Below, in pieces: positions 17,472 through 28,299 of a stretch of 64,000 nt of DNA. The position numbers were made by a program, and so were the translations under genes. A model generated the notes under the pieces. That model did no database searches and was not told the DNA's origin. It saw only the letters and a list, made by a program, of their open reading frames with translations. The stretch's first letter is position 1, and each line of letters opens with the position of its first letter. The stretch comes from Rhynchopus euleeides (lineage: Eukaryota > Euglenozoa > Diplonemea > Diplonemida > Diplonemidae): NCBI GenBank assembly GCA_963210315.1, contig OY723305.1, positions 1,302,001 to 1,366,000 on the forward strand, given 5' to 3'.

Positions 17472-20261
17472 TCAACACCCGATAATCTCGTGAGTGTACT
17501 GCTCGGCAAGGTTCTCCCAATACGGGCCCATGAAGCCCTGCTCGGTGAACCCAGTCGGGCTGTAGAGTGAGATGCTGTGGCTGGAGGGTGCCGCCGAGAC
17601 CAGGTCCGTGGCGTTCCACCAGAACCCGGTGAAGGTGCGCGGGTAGTGTTTAGCACCACGGCTTGTGCCGGCGAGCTCAAGAGCGGTCTTGGTGCCGTTG
17701 ACGTACAGCGTGAGGTTGCGGCTCATGTCAGGCGCCGTGAAGGGGAAGTAGAGGGGCAGGCGCGACGGGGCGAGCCACAGGGCGGAGTAGTCAACCGCAG
17801 GGTCCCAAGGGATGGGGTAGTACGTCTCCCAGTGCTTCAGCTGGGCCTGCATCCCCGCCGTCACCTCTGCGGTGAAGTTGTACCACACGTCGTCGGCCTG
17901 CAGCGACCCGTGCACCGCTGCGCGGTGGGGGGACACCAGGCGCTCCCCAGCGAACTGAACGTCGACCTGGACAGACCCGTCCTCCCCTGAGCCCTTCACA
18001 TTGCACACCTTCCCGGGGATGAGCGTGTCCAGCGCCTCGCGTGCAACGGTGACCCTCGTCGTGGTCCCCATCGCACCCCGCAGCCTGCCGCCCACCACAG
18101 ATGCACCCACAACGGGCGGGAGGCTGCAGGGGCCGTTGCACGCCTCGACCTGCAGCACCAACACGCCCTGCTGCTGCACGGCGAGGGTGACAGTGTCGGC
18201 ATAGGTCCAGACACCCACAGTGCGGTTCTGGGGGAACAGCTCCGACACCTTGAACTGGCTCCCAGCGGGGCTGCTGCCGCACTTCAGCTGGGTCGACATG
18301 TCCACCTTGAAGGTCGCGTTGTCATGCACGTCGAAGTTGGGGTTGTAGAGGAAGATGTACCCGCTGCAGTCCTTCATGGCAGCCGTCCCGTCGATCTTCC
18401 CGAAGGCGGGTGCCCCGAAGGATGCGATGGGGGCGGTGTTCTTCAGCACCTCGAAGTTGTCGAAGGCGAACTGGCGCCACCTCGAGATGAAGTCACGCTC
18501 CTCCTGCGGGAACAGGTTGAACTCCGACTCATCACGTGCAGGAATCATAGACCACATGAGGTTCAGCCCTGCGGTGCCCACCGTCGACAGCAGGCTGTAG
18601 CGGTACCCCAGGAGGTCGAAGTCACGCGTGTTGAAGTTGTAGCAGTCGTTCGTCCCGGCGCACAGGGCAATCCCGTTGTCCGCAGTCCGCTCCGTCTGGT
18701 GGGAGATCATACCGGGCATCCGCTCCATGGGGATCAGCTCCTTGATGCTGTAGCGGTAGTTCACCGTGCGGACGTACGTCGCCACGACGATGTCCGTGTG
18801 CCAGCTGGTCATAGGAATGCCGTACGTCTCAGGGTTCTCGTCGGAAATCAGAGGCTCTGTGTACCCGTTCTCCAGGTTGTAGAAGGGCCCGAGGGCATGC
18901 GCGTTCTGCCTGTTGTCAAACACAATGTCGGGGTGGCGCGCCGTCAGCTCGGCACGGATGTGGCGGAACCCCATGTACTGCTGGTAGGCGAAGTCGGGGG
19001 ATCCCGCGATGAAGTCGTGGTCGAAGGAAATACCCTTGGCACCTGTCTTGGTGAGGAAGGCGGACATCGCGTCAATCTGCCACTTCTGCACGTCAGGGTT
19101 TGCCATATCCAGGGTCTGCGACGCCGCCGTCGCAATCTGGTAGGGGTACTTCGCCAGGGGGGCGAAGGGGATCCCCGGGTAGATGTACACCAGGAGCTTC
19201 ACCCCGAGGCTGTCCGCATAGCTGACGAAGTCGAGGATGTCTTGGGGGACCGGGTCGTTGATGGGGTCCCACTCGCCTGTGCGCACCAGCTTCCCCATGG
19301 TGAACCAGAGGAGGTGCTCCCAGCCCCACCCGTCGATCGCAGGGGGGGTGAACCTGTTGGAGTGCTTTGCGTCCTGGGGGGCGAAGATGACGTACTCATT
19401 CCCGAGAGCAGCGTTCTGCTGGATGATCCTCTTGTAGGCGTTGAGCCCATCCGTCGAGTTGATATCCAGGCAGTAGTCGTTCTCATCCCAACCGACCTGG
19501 AGTGTGATGGGGGTCGTCCTCTTCTCCCCGATGAAGAGCGCCCTCGCAGCGGACTTCACCTCGTTGATCTCCGTGGTGAACAGGCCGCTCCCCAGCTCAG
19601 GTGTGTAGTCACCCTCGGGCACGATGCAGCTCCCGATCAGATGGGTCGCAACCACGGACCCCACGCCTGCGGTGTGGCGCCAGATCCCGGTGAAACCCGA
19701 CGTGACAGACGCAGCCTGCACCTGGTACGACCCGTAAGGTGCCTGCAGCATCACAATCAGGGAGCTGTAGCTCGCGCCGGCAGGCGGTGCGAACCGCACG
19801 AAGGCGCCGAGGAAGTGGAACCCCTGCGGGACGATGTTGTTCTTCGGGGTGGCGTCCCCAAACCCGAGGTTCAGCACCGTGGAGCTCGCAGAGCTGTTGG
19901 CGTTGGTCGTGGCGGTGACGTTGACCCTGCGGCGGAGGTACCTCCCGGCGACGACGTCATACGTCACCAGGGCGGTGACGCCATCCCCGCATGCGAAGGG
20001 GATGGTTGCGGCCTTCCCCTCCACCACCGGAGCCCCGGACGAGACGCAGTCCCCAGTGGTGCTGTTGCCCCCCTCGTGGGCCACGTTCCCGATGCCCCAG
20101 GGCCCTTCCGTGGCCTTGATGTTGAAGGCGCCGATGGTCAGCGAGGTCAGGCCGCTGTTGCCCAGCGTGGCGGTGACATCGCCGTCCTGCAGCACGGCTG
20201 CAGAGGTGCTGAGTGCCAGGCAGGCCAGGCCGGCCAGCCGGGCCCACGCAACACGCCCCAT
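17472..20261 (-). CDS. Secreted glycoside-hydrolase-like protein (alpha-galactosidase/GH31-GH36-type barrel)
   Basis: 929 aa from ATG at 20261. A signal peptide (MGRVAWARLAGLACLALSTSA) is followed by a beta-rich N-terminal domain to about residue 300, a TIM-barrel-like middle and a beta-rich C-terminus. In the barrel, LGVKLLVYIYPGIPFAP and AKGISFDHDF (about residue 409) resemble strands of retaining alpha-glycosidases, where the Asp would be a nucleophile candidate; VFDNRQNAHALGP and WHTDIVV follow. Many NxS/T sequons suggest N-glycosylation. It would act outside the cell or in an endomembrane compartment on an alpha-linked sugar. The exact GH family is uncertain. A CAG acceptor-like site lies 7 bp before the ATG. 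The long plus-strand ORF over this gene is its antisense shadow. Confidence 0.8.
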   Translation of the reverse strand: MGRVAWARLAGLACLALSTSAAVLQDGDVTATLGNSGLTSLTIGAFNIKATEGPWGIGNVAHEGGNSTTGDCVSSGAPVVEGKAATIPFACGDGVTALVTYDVVAGRYLRRRVNVTATTNANSSASSTVLNLGFGDATPKNNIVPQGFHFLGAFVRFAPPAGASYSSLIVMLQAPYGSYQVQAASVTSGFTGIWRHTAGVGSVVATHLIGSCIVPEGDYTPELGSGLFTTEINEVKSAARALFIGEKRTTPITLQVGWDENDYCLDINSTDGLNAYKRIIQQNAALGNEYVIFAPQDAKHSNRFTPPAIDGWGWEHLLWFTMGKLVRTGEWDPINDPVPQDILDFVSYADSLGVKLLVYIYPGIPFAPLAKYPYQIATAASQTLDMANPDVQKWQIDAMSAFLTKTGAKGISFDHDFIAGSPDFAYQQYMGFRHIRAELTARHPDIVFDNRQNAHALGPFYNLENGYTEPLISDENPETYGIPMTSWHTDIVVATYVRTVNYRYSIKELIPMERMPGMISHQTERTADNGIALCAGTNDCYNFNTRDFDLLGYRYSLLSTVGTAGLNLMWSMIPARDESEFNLFPQEERDFISRWRQFAFDNFEVLKNTAPIASFGAPAFGKIDGTAAMKDCSGYIFLYNPNFDVHDNATFKVDMSTQLKCGSSPAGSQFKVSELFPQNRTVGVWTYADTVTLAVQQQGVLVLQVEACNGPCSLPPVVGASVVGGRLRGAMGTTTRVTVAREALDTLIPGKVCNVKGSGEDGSVQVDVQFAGERLVSPHRAAVHGSLQADDVWYNFTAEVTAGMQAQLKHWETYYPIPWDPAVDYSALWLAPSRLPLYFPFTAPDMSRNLTLYVNGTKTALELAGTSRGAKHYPRTFTGFWWNATDLVSAAPSSHSISLYSPTGFTEQGFMGPYWENLAEQYTHEIIGC

Positions 20262-21298
20262 TGTGTAGCTGGAGGGTGAGGCAAGCTGGCTGTGTGTGCG
20301 TGTAGGTGCTCTGCATGTGGAGGAGGGTGGATGTGTTTGGGTTTGGACTGTCCGTCTCTCTGTGTGTTTCGGACCCGGGTTTGCTCGGCCTGGCTGTGGT
20401 TTGTGTCTTGTGTTTTGTGGTTTGCATTCTGTTTTGTTCAGATGGCAGGCTTTCAGAAATGAGGTTGTGCATGTGTACGAGTGTGCCACGGTGGGTATCC
20501 AATCAAGGGCAGTGCCCTGGTTGTGCCCTGCAAAAAAGGGTGGAGATTGGTGGGGCTTGGAATGGCTGCCAAGAGATGGCAGGCTTTTCTCTTTTTTTGG
20601 AGCTGGAACCTCCTGTCAGCCGCCCCATCTCGGGCCGCTCGCCAACACCCGAGAACCCCCCAAGCTGCAGGCTTCGTCGGTCCATTTTATCATTTGTTTT
20701 CGGCATCAGCAATCACGGTCTGTCCCATCGACGCCCCGCCTCCTGCAAGCAAGACACTGCCGGATTGTCGACCTGAAGTACAAAGGGACACCCAACCCTG
20801 CCATCCAGTAACGTTTCCCAAGGAAGGTCTCATTCGGGGATTTCCCATCATTTTGTTACAGCCTGCGTATTTTTTTGTTCACATAACACACCTTCCCGGC
20901 CTTCCAGACGTTTTTAACACGTTATCAGGGGCATCGTGAATCTCGCCGGGCAATACACACGCCAGAGAAAGAGAAGACCACCCACCCACTCCCTCTTCGC
21001 TGCCTGGCGTGTGTTGCCTGCGAGGTTATCTTCCCCCACAACACACACCCTCCTTCTTTTCCCTTCACGCCACCCAAAACAAAACCGAAGCTAGGAAGAA
21101 ATGTCGGTGTCAGAATGCACACCCCCCCCCACGGCCTGGCTCGCCGAAACCGACTCGCCGGCGCGACCAGCCAGCCCAACCACACGGTGCCCTCTTCGGG
21201 CCCACTCCCTACGAGACAATCCCGACCAGAAAACCACCTTCTCAAAGAGCAGCGTCTCCATCCTCCCATGTCCCTGCCCCTTCATCTGGCTGCCCTCA
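20262..21298. other. Intergenic; no gene recognised
   Basis: GC- and pyrimidine-rich leader side of the glycosidase gene and trailer side of the transferase gene. Overlapping ORFs lack motifs. Confidence 0.6.
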
Positions 21299-22078
21299 TC
21301 ACAGCTCCTCGGCCTCCAGGTCCTTGAGGTGGGGGGGCGTGTGGGTGGGGTTGTCGTAGGATGCCCCAGGCCCGTTTGCCCACTTGTGGTTCTGCTCAGA
21401 GCTCAGGTAAGCGTGGATGCCGGGGCGCTGGCGCACTTCGAAGTAGTGGTGGATCAGGCGGGGGTGGGTGGCGAGCGCGTTGTTGTCGATGCGCATCACA
21501 CACGTGTCGATCAGGTCGAAGAGCAGGATGTCCGCCCAGGTGATGGACTTGGACCCCCCAACCCACTGGTCGGGGTGCTTCTCGAGAAGGTTCTCGTAGT
21601 GCGTGGTCCACGTCTCCACGTCCTTCTTATACGCCTCCAGAAGCTTCGGGTCGCTCTCTGCCTCCTTGTTGTAGACGAACTGCCCGTAGCGCCTCCGCAG
21701 ATCACCGATGCCACCTGCCATCACATCGATCGCCGTCTGCTCCTGCAGGGTCTCACCGTAGTACCCATAGCTGCGGGCGAGGAACTGAAGGATGGCGCTG
21801 CTCTGGGCGATGCGAGTGTACTCCCCGTCGTTGCCGTAGTGCTCCAGCACCGGCATCTGCCCGAAGGGGAAAAGGCCCGACTGCAGCCCCGCCTCCTTCG
21901 CCGAGGCCCAGGTGTCCTTTGTGTAGCGCTCCTCCGTGAAGGTGAGGCCGATGTCGCTCATCATCAGACGCGCGGCCTGGCCAAGCCCACGCACATCGAA
22001 GTAGTGCAGGCGTGCGTGGTGCCCCTCGGGCACAGCACAGCACACCGCCACAGCAGCGGAGAGCACGAGCATGCGCAT
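21299..22078 (-). CDS. Glutathione S-transferase with N-terminal signal peptide
   Basis: 259 aa from ATG at 22078 (a second in-frame Met lies two codons later). After a short hydrophobic signal (MRMLVLSAAVAVCCAV) comes a thioredoxin-fold GST domain: LHYFDVRGLGQAARLMM (catalytic Tyr region of sigma/alpha/pi-type GSTs), FGQMPVLEHY (cis-Pro glutathione site) and QSSAILQFLAR. The all-helical C-terminal domain contains ITWADILLFDLID, the conserved N-capping region. It conjugates or isomerises substrates using glutathione. GSTs are usually cytosolic, so the signal peptide is unusual. The C-terminus DLEAEEL might act as an ER-retention signal, though it differs from KDEL and from the trypanosomatid MDDL. 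Confidence 0.9.
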   Translation of the reverse strand: MRMLVLSAAVAVCCAVPEGHHARLHYFDVRGLGQAARLMMSDIGLTFTEERYTKDTWASAKEAGLQSGLFPFGQMPVLEHYGNDGEYTRIAQSSAILQFLARSYGYYGETLQEQTAIDVMAGGIGDLRRRYGQFVYNKEAESDPKLLEAYKKDVETWTTHYENLLEKHPDQWVGGSKSITWADILLFDLIDTCVMRIDNNALATHPRLIHHYFEVRQRPGIHAYLSSEQNHKWANGPGASYDNPTHTPPHLKDLEAEEL

Positions 22079-22779
22079 GGCAGCAGGTGTATGTGTGTGT
22101 GTCCTGCCAGAGGGGTGATTGTCTGTTGCAGCCTGGGGTGGGGCGGGCGGGCGGTGAGGAGCGTCCCGAAGGGGGGTGGAGGGTGGGGGTGGTGGGGGTT
22201 AGCGGCTGCCCAGTGGGGGGGTTACTCTATCATGCCACACCGCGTTGTGATGCTGCATGGGGGGGTGGGGTGGGGGGGCGCGTATGTGCTGTTATGCCGC
22301 CCGTCTCTGGGAGTGGGAGAGGTGGGTAGGTTAGGGAATTGGGTGATGCGAGCGGGGCGTCGGGTGGTGCAAGGCAAGCAAGTTGTCTTTTCTTTGGTGG
22401 CGACACAATCACAGCCACTGCGAGAGCGAGAGGGTGAACAAGGGTGCCACCGCACAGACCCGCTCTGTCCCATTCACGATTTACCCCACATAGCAGGGTA
22501 GGAGGCAGTGTTCAGCATCAGTTGTTTTGTTGATGCTGCCCAGCAGCTGTGCAAAGGGGGGGTTTTCCGCACGGTGGATCGTTTTCTTGTGTTTGGGGAG
22601 GGGGGGGGAGGGGGTTATTTTTTTTTGAAACCAACCTCCTATGAGGATGGAGCAGCCAGAGGCACACCTGAGCGATTCATCTTCAGAGCAAGCGCATGAG
22701 GCAGTCAGATCATGGAATTGCCCTGATCTGAAGGGGGAGGGGGGGAGGGGAGGCGCACACCCAAGATGCACCCCCCCCC
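22079..22779. other. Intergenic; no gene recognised
   Basis: G-rich leader of the transferase gene, then a small hairpin at 22513-22538 (CAGCATCA/TGATGCTG). No ORF has a recognisable motif. Confidence 0.6.
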
Positions 22780-24777
22780 CCCCCCTAGGCATACAGTGCA
22801 AACGATAATTATTATCGCATATATACCAGATACGATAATTTTCGGAAAATTGTCGCATACGATAATTCATTATCGCATACGATAATCCATTATCGTATGA
22901 TGTGATAATGGATTATCGTATACGACCAGATACGATAATTATTATCGTATGCGATAACATACGATAATCCCATTATCGTATGCGATACCCACCTGATTTT
23001 GCCCGAAACCAATCACCGAAATCTCCAGTTTACCACCGCCAAACGCCACCAAACCCCGCCAAGGGCCACAATCAGCCACAAAATGGAGATCACTACCATT
23101 CTCCCAGCCCCAGGAAGGGTAAGATGAGCCTGTGGGGTTGGTCAAGGACTGGTTTTCGTCTTCGGAAGGGTGCCGTTGGGAAGAATATTCGATTTGCTTG
23201 ACCGCACGACGCCGTTGGGTGAAGGAGAAGCCGTACGGTACACTTCCTGTTCCTGGACGGACCGGGGTTCGATCCGTACTACAGGCCAAGCCCACTGCCC
23301 CCCTATAACAGGGAGGAAGATAGCACTTGCACACCCGGACATTACTTGCACTGCATTCCACCCCGGTTCCAGGCACATTATTGCACCGCCTGAATGCCTG
23401 AAGTACCTCGCTGTGCCCAGTTCCCCTGCTACAGCCAGGTAGTGGGCTGCCTCCTTGTCGCGGTGCAGCAACAGTTCGTTGGTGGCGGTGAGGGGGTGCC
23501 GGCTTGGGCCGTGGCGAAAGAGATGATTCAGGGAGACCCTCGGTGGGGTGTGGCCCGGTGCTGCAGGCAGGGTACGCGTACTGGTCTGTGTCCGGGCTGC
23601 TGTGGTCATCGACAAGGCTGTGTGGTCTGTCCGAAGGAGGTGGATGGTGGTCTCCCTCAGGTGGATCGCGTCTCTCCGATCCTGCATGGGCTCAGGTGTC
23701 TCCAGATGATCATCACCCCTTGCCTTGCTGTCGGTGAGGATGGCGCCCGAGCTCCGCCTTGTAGCGCAGCGGAGTCGTGCAGGTCAGGCAGGCTCCTTGA
23801 GGCCTCCGAGGTGATGTACGCGCGCCACCCCGTGGTTCCTTGTAGAGTTGCAGACAGGTCCGTGCGCACGGTGGGAGCGTTCGTATCGCCCGTTCCGTGC
23901 CAGGTCCTGAAGAATACCTTTGGTAGAGTATTGACTCTCTCGGGTTCAAACCCCATTCAAGGTCCTTCGCTATGTCATCACTGGTCGTCAGTCAGAGGGG
24001 AAGAACGGTGTTCCTCACTTTTTCACTGCTCACGGGAGCGAAGGCCAAGTCCAACATAAGTGGTAGCCTTGAAGAGAAATCTCCTGATCTCTCCAAACAT
24101 TGCACCGAAGACCACACCTGCCTATCAGGTTCTTCCCCACCAGTCGAACAGTCTTTCTTGTTCATGTTCTGGGCAGGGTGCTCTATCTCGGTCACCCCGA
24201 CACCTGCTTCAACTAGGCTAGCCCAACGTCTTCCCTCAGTGTTCTCACAGGGATGTCCTCAGTATCTGGGTCCCGACGGCAAGGCAGCGTACCAGTCGGC
24301 TTTGCGAACCCGCAACAGGCTGTACTGGTGGTTGCATACCGCCGCAAGTATGACCCTGTTGCTGCGTAGTCATGTTTTCCATGAAGTGGGGTGGCGACAG
24401 GGTGTAAGTCACGAGGGGAAGGGCATGTGGAATGGCCACTGCCCAATCCCCAGAGTCCTCTCCGCCCACTGTGTCTGAAACTTCTTCAGACAGACATAGT
24501 GATGTGCATGTCATGGCACTATGTGTGTTGTGTCTCTGCCACCCATTTGTGAGGGACATTCTACACTTCTGAGTGAAGCCCCCCGTCACCAATAATTCAA
24601 AGAAGCAAAAATGGCAGCTTCCGGCTCCACTTTTACCACTTTTTCAATGTGTTCTGGGCTGATTTCTGGTTTTCCGAAAATCTCAAAAAATTATCGCACC
24701 ATTATCGTATATTATCGTATACGATAATACCGTAAACGGAAATATTGTGGACCGTAATAAAGGTGAACCGTACTATA

Positions 24778-24845
24778 GGTGGACCGTAAAAAAGATGGAA
24801 CAAATGGGATTTTTCCGGAACTTGGAACATTTTTACGGTCCACCT
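24778..24845. repeat. 68-bp hairpin module, copy 1
   Basis: Begins GGTGGACCGTAAAAA and ends with its inverse TTTTTACGGTCCACC around a loop containing GATGGAAC and CTTGGAAC. Copy 2 has the same length and the same ends. Confidence 0.85.
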
Positions 24846-25453
24846 ATTTTACGGTTGGGATAGTGGACTTGGCGGTTTTTTTTACGAATTCCTTCGACGA
24901 AGTCGCGAAGGAACCAAGGAAATCGCACGACTGAAGCTGCAGGATTAACACCGCAGGGCCTCAACACAGAGTGTGCGCTCACCATCGTCCGGGAACTGTT
25001 CTCCCACAGTTACTGCAGGGTGTACTACACTAAAGGAGTACGATTTCCCTGAATTTTCCGGGCACTGATTCACGAATTTACATCTGGAGGGAGCCCGGTG
25101 GTCTCAGCTTCTGTCTGCGCGCCCTGCCGTACTGTGGCTGCTTTTGTGGGCTCGTGCAGCAGGTTCTACTTTTACTTCTACCGGAACGCTCCTTGCATGG
25201 TACTACACTTCTCGAGGTGTGGTGGTGGGTGAGTCTCGAGGTGAGTGGTGGTGATCGTGCCCTTTCCACACGCAGGGAGGACTTGCTTCTCTTGCTGGTG
25301 TTGGTTGCGGTGGTGGAGGGAGGGTCCAAAGCTGGGAGGTCGGGAGGCCTACGTGCGGGAGTCTGCGGCGTGGAGGCCGCAGTCCGCGCCCCGCAACCCA
25401 CCAGCCCGCGGGCGAAAATCGCATTGTCTTTTCCATATTCAGTCCCAATAAAT

Positions 25454-25521
25454 GGTGGACCGTAAAAAAGATGGAACGTTTGGCCTTTTTTTGGGAACTT
25501 GGAACATTTTTACGGTCCACC
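25454..25521. repeat. 68-bp hairpin module, copy 2
   Basis: Same ends and length as 24778-24845; the loop differs mainly in its centre. Both lie within the ATTATCG element. Confidence 0.85.
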
Positions 25522-25610
25522 CTTTTTCCGTTTACGGTATACGATAATGGGAATACGATAATAATTATCGTATGCGATAATAATTATCGTTTGCACTGTA
25601 TGCCTAGGGG

Positions 25611-25820
25611 GGGTCGAAAGCCCCCTTTTTTTGTCCCAAAATGGGGTTTTTCGACATAGCAGCCGCGGCCCTCTATTTGACCTTCTGACCCCCCAGAACC
25701 CACCATACCCCGGTTTTTGGGCCCTAGGAGTCCGATTTTCGGGCTCCCGAGCCCCGGAAAGTCGATTTTTGATGATGTCAATTTTTCCGTTCCCTATACT
25801 GCACCTCCGGGTCATGGCAC
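25611..25820 (+). repeat. Dispersed repeat, composite of two blocks found separately elsewhere
   Basis: The first part (about 25611-25740) recurs inverted at about 31248-31367 and the second part (about 25725-25818) recurs inverted at about 26940-27035. It abuts the right end of the ATTATCG element and has no coding signal. Confidence 0.8.
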
Positions 25821-26939
25821 GGACGCCTGCCACGGGCAGATAGTAAAACACTCTCATCCTGGGACGTCCGAGCGCACACCATCCTGCGGCTGTGATTTTC
25901 TGATGCAACCGCTCATCCGCGCCACAAACAACGTCGTATCCCAACGATTCGGACAGTGAGAAGATGGCATCGAATACTGCCATCTGACACAGTCGTTGGG
26001 TGGCCTGCTATTGAACTCGGAGCTGCCAGGAACAGGGAGGATGTCATCATAGCCGACAGTGATGCATTAGTGTTGATGCCCTCATAGGAATGCTCTCTTA
26101 GAATGCAAGGCAGGTGAACTACCCGACTAAACACTTGCCACTGCTGCCGTTATCTGAGAAGCATCTCTCCTGTGGATGCAGACAGTCAAGGGAGGTGAAG
26201 AGCGCAGCGAGTACCCAGCTGCAACGCAGAGCCCGAGCTTATCATCAAGGTTCTCTTCTGGGCGCTCAAGACCAGGGTCCTGTGGGACCTGGTCTCAGAA
26301 CAGTGTCCAGGTATTTATGCTGCACGCGCCTTATGGAATGACGAGTGCGCAGAACTGGCTAAAGGCGCTGCGAAGGATATGCTCGGGACATTCAAGCGTC
26401 CTCCGTACGATGAGGCGAGGAAGGGGATCAAGGAATCACACAGTGCAACTCTCGAAACAACCATTTCACAGAAGAAGTGCGCGGGCTTCGAATGCACGTC
26501 CTGAATAATCAGAAAGTCATTGCACGCCTTGCTCAGCAAGCCATGAGCAAGTCGTGAGGGTTGGTTTGCAAACCCCCCTCCCGACAGAGGAGACCTTTCA
26601 ACTTACAAAGAGTTCGTTGGCCAGACCAGCATCTCAGTGTCGGAGCAGTGGCCAGTTGTGCCGCCTGTCCCTTGCAGCCAAGCACCGCACACTGTGCAAG
26701 TTGATGACGGTTCCCACTCTGCATCAGTATGCATCTTTGCACGATCTGGCAGTGTATACAGAGAAGGAGATGGTGGCTGCCCGCATTCAACAGTTTGGTG
26801 CGACGCTGGAGTGGGAAGAGGGTCGAAAGATGCAGGATTGGCACCTACAGTGGGTCTTGAGGACGCAGGGGAGGAAGGGGCGGAAGAGGTCGAGAAAGTG
26901 GGCCTGCACATCGGCTGATAGTGGATTGGCGAACCTGTG

Positions 26940-27035
26940 CGTGACCCTGAGGTGCAGTATAGGGAACAAAATTTTGACATCATCAAAAATCGACTTTCCG
27001 GGGCTCGGGAGCCCGAAAATCGGACTCATAGGGGG
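26940..27035 (-). repeat. Inverted copy of the right half of the 25.6-kb repeat
   Basis: Reverse complement of about 25725-25818; shared words include CGACTTTCCGGGGCTCGGGA. Confidence 0.85.
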
Positions 27036-27105
27036 TATGGAAAAGTGGGTGAGAAAAAATGAGAAAAAATGCGGAAAAATCGGCCGAAATTTGCTGTTTT
27101 TCGCT

Positions 27106-27231
27106 AAAAAAAAGAGTGTGGGGAGTTGGGTCCAGTTTAGCAAAGTGAGCTTATTTTTCGAAAATTGAAAAATTGGGGACACCGAAAGTCCCCAAACGAG
27201 TCTTCGACTTGGCCCGCAGAGTGAGTTTTTT
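27106..27231 (-). repeat. Inverted copy of the 6722-6850 repeat
   Basis: See the entry at 6722. Only about 70 bp separates it from the repeat at 26940-27035. Confidence 0.85.
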
Positions 27232-27774
27232 TTCGCGTATCCGTCAGGTGGACCACCGGGTGGGGAGAGATCCGGTGTGAGGCACTTGGGTCCGTCCAGG
27301 TGGGCAGGGGGAACCTGGGGGCGGGGGGCCTCAAAACCCGTCTACCAGTGCCGCTTCTAATCTCGTCGGTCTTGTCCCAACCACCACCAGCCAGCCCAGA
27401 ACGCCCTGACGCTGCGACCTCGTCGATTTTTCCGTTTCGCCCATCCGCCCAACTCCGCCAACCCAACCAGCCCTACCCTTTCTCCCAGTCAGGGCGGTAC
27501 TCACACGAGCGGCAAAGCGCTGGGGGAGGGGGGGGGGGGACATCAATAGGGGAGGGGAGGGGAGGGGAGGGGAGGGGGGAGGAAGGGAGGGGAGGAAGGG
27601 GGGGGGGGTTATGTTGTTTCTAACCCAGACCTGCTGTGCAGAGCCCGGGGGAGGGGGTGGCCAGCCCCTGTCTAACCATTCACAACGGCCACCTGCACAC
27701 ATCTATGAAAGGGGGGGGGGGGAAGGTCCCGGGGGGGGGGGGGGGGGGTGGTGGGGGTGGGGACGCTGCTCCGC

Positions 27775-28299
27775 CTACTCGCCCCGCTCCACCTCCGTCT
27801 GCAGCTTGCGCATGTAGACGCGCAGGCTGACCCCCGGCTCCCTCGTCTGGTTCCCGGGCTCGGCCTGCGCGCCCCCTTGCAGGATGCGCGCCTGCAGCCA
27901 CTCCGCCGCTACGTCACCTGCCACCCTGGGCGAGAGGGGGCAAAGGCCATAGCTGGGGTGGAAGCAGTGCCTCCACGCCTCGACGGTGCGGGGGATGGCT
28001 CCTCCCATCGAGACGCAGGGGGCCATGCCGCGGGCCCGCGCTACCACCCCCTCGGCCCAGACACGGGACGCCGCAAGCTCCTGCAGAGCGGGGATGTTCG
28101 CCGCGGGCGTCTCGTCGTCCCCGTAGGCGTCGATGGCCTGGAGGTCGTCCTCGGGCTCCCACACGTTCGCCGGGTCGTCGTCGAACTCCATGGGGCCCGC
28201 CGCGTCACCCTGACGCAGCTCCTCCAGGCGTCTCGAGGACGCGGCCGTCCGGCTGCGGCGCTGCCCGTCCCGGCGGGCCTGCGCGGCGTTGCGCATCAT
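27775..28299 (-). CDS. Hypothetical protein, possibly a last exon or retroelement remnant
   Basis: 174 aa from the first ATG in frame (28299). The frame is open about 220 bp further upstream without an ATG, so the true N-terminus may lie in another exon. It is acidic in the middle (MEFDDDPANVWEPEDDLQ), helical after that (IPALQELAASRVWAEGV), and ends RVYMRKLQTEVERGE. There is no recognised domain. GC3-rich codon use resembles the supported genes. Just upstream is a short direct duplication around GCTGTGTTGAAGGT. Confidence 0.45.
   Translation of the reverse strand: MMRNAAQARRDGQRRSRTAASSRRLEELRQGDAAGPMEFDDDPANVWEPEDDLQAIDAYGDDETPAANIPALQELAASRVWAEGVVARARGMAPCVSMGGAIPRTVEAWRHCFHPSYGLCPLSPRVAGDVAAEWLQARILQGGAQAEPGNQTREPGVSLRVYMRKLQTEVERGE

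Larger units (their letters stand above)
22780..25613. mobile_element. Non-autonomous element with 43-bp terminal inverted repeats and ATTATCG word arrays
   Basis: 22780-22822 (C7, then TAGGCATACAGTGCAAACG and ATTATCG words) recurs inverted at 25571-25613. Inward of the left end, about 160 bp is made of palindromic words such as ATTATCGTATGCGATAAT. Similar words occur at 24690-24735 and 25540-25600. The interior has only short ORFs, none like a transposase. Two 68-bp hairpin modules and a copy of a dispersed repeat lie inside. Target-site duplications cannot be judged because the ends run into C/G homopolymers. It could also be three separate insertions that happen to share ends. Confidence 0.65.
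25821..27774. other. Intergenic, dispersed repeats and G-rich low complexity; no gene recognised
   Basis: Contains inverted copies of repeats found at 25.7 kb and 6.7 kb, then G-rich DNA at 27.5-27.77 kb. ORFs of 100-200 codons overlap on both strands without motifs. Confidence 0.55.

Noticed and set aside
18324..20279. 651-codon plus-strand ORF opposite the glycosidase
   Set aside because: It is the antisense shadow of a GC-rich coding region; the translation is His/Val/Arg-rich, lacks motifs, and the minus strand has a signal peptide and barrel motifs.
23240..23300. tRNA-like B box (GGTTCGATCC) near 23268
   Set aside because: No A box at proper spacing and no cloverleaf could be drawn.
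23905..23960. tRNA-like A box (TGGTAGAGT) and B box (GGTTCAAACC)
   Set aside because: They are only about 22 bp apart, too close for an anticodon arm.
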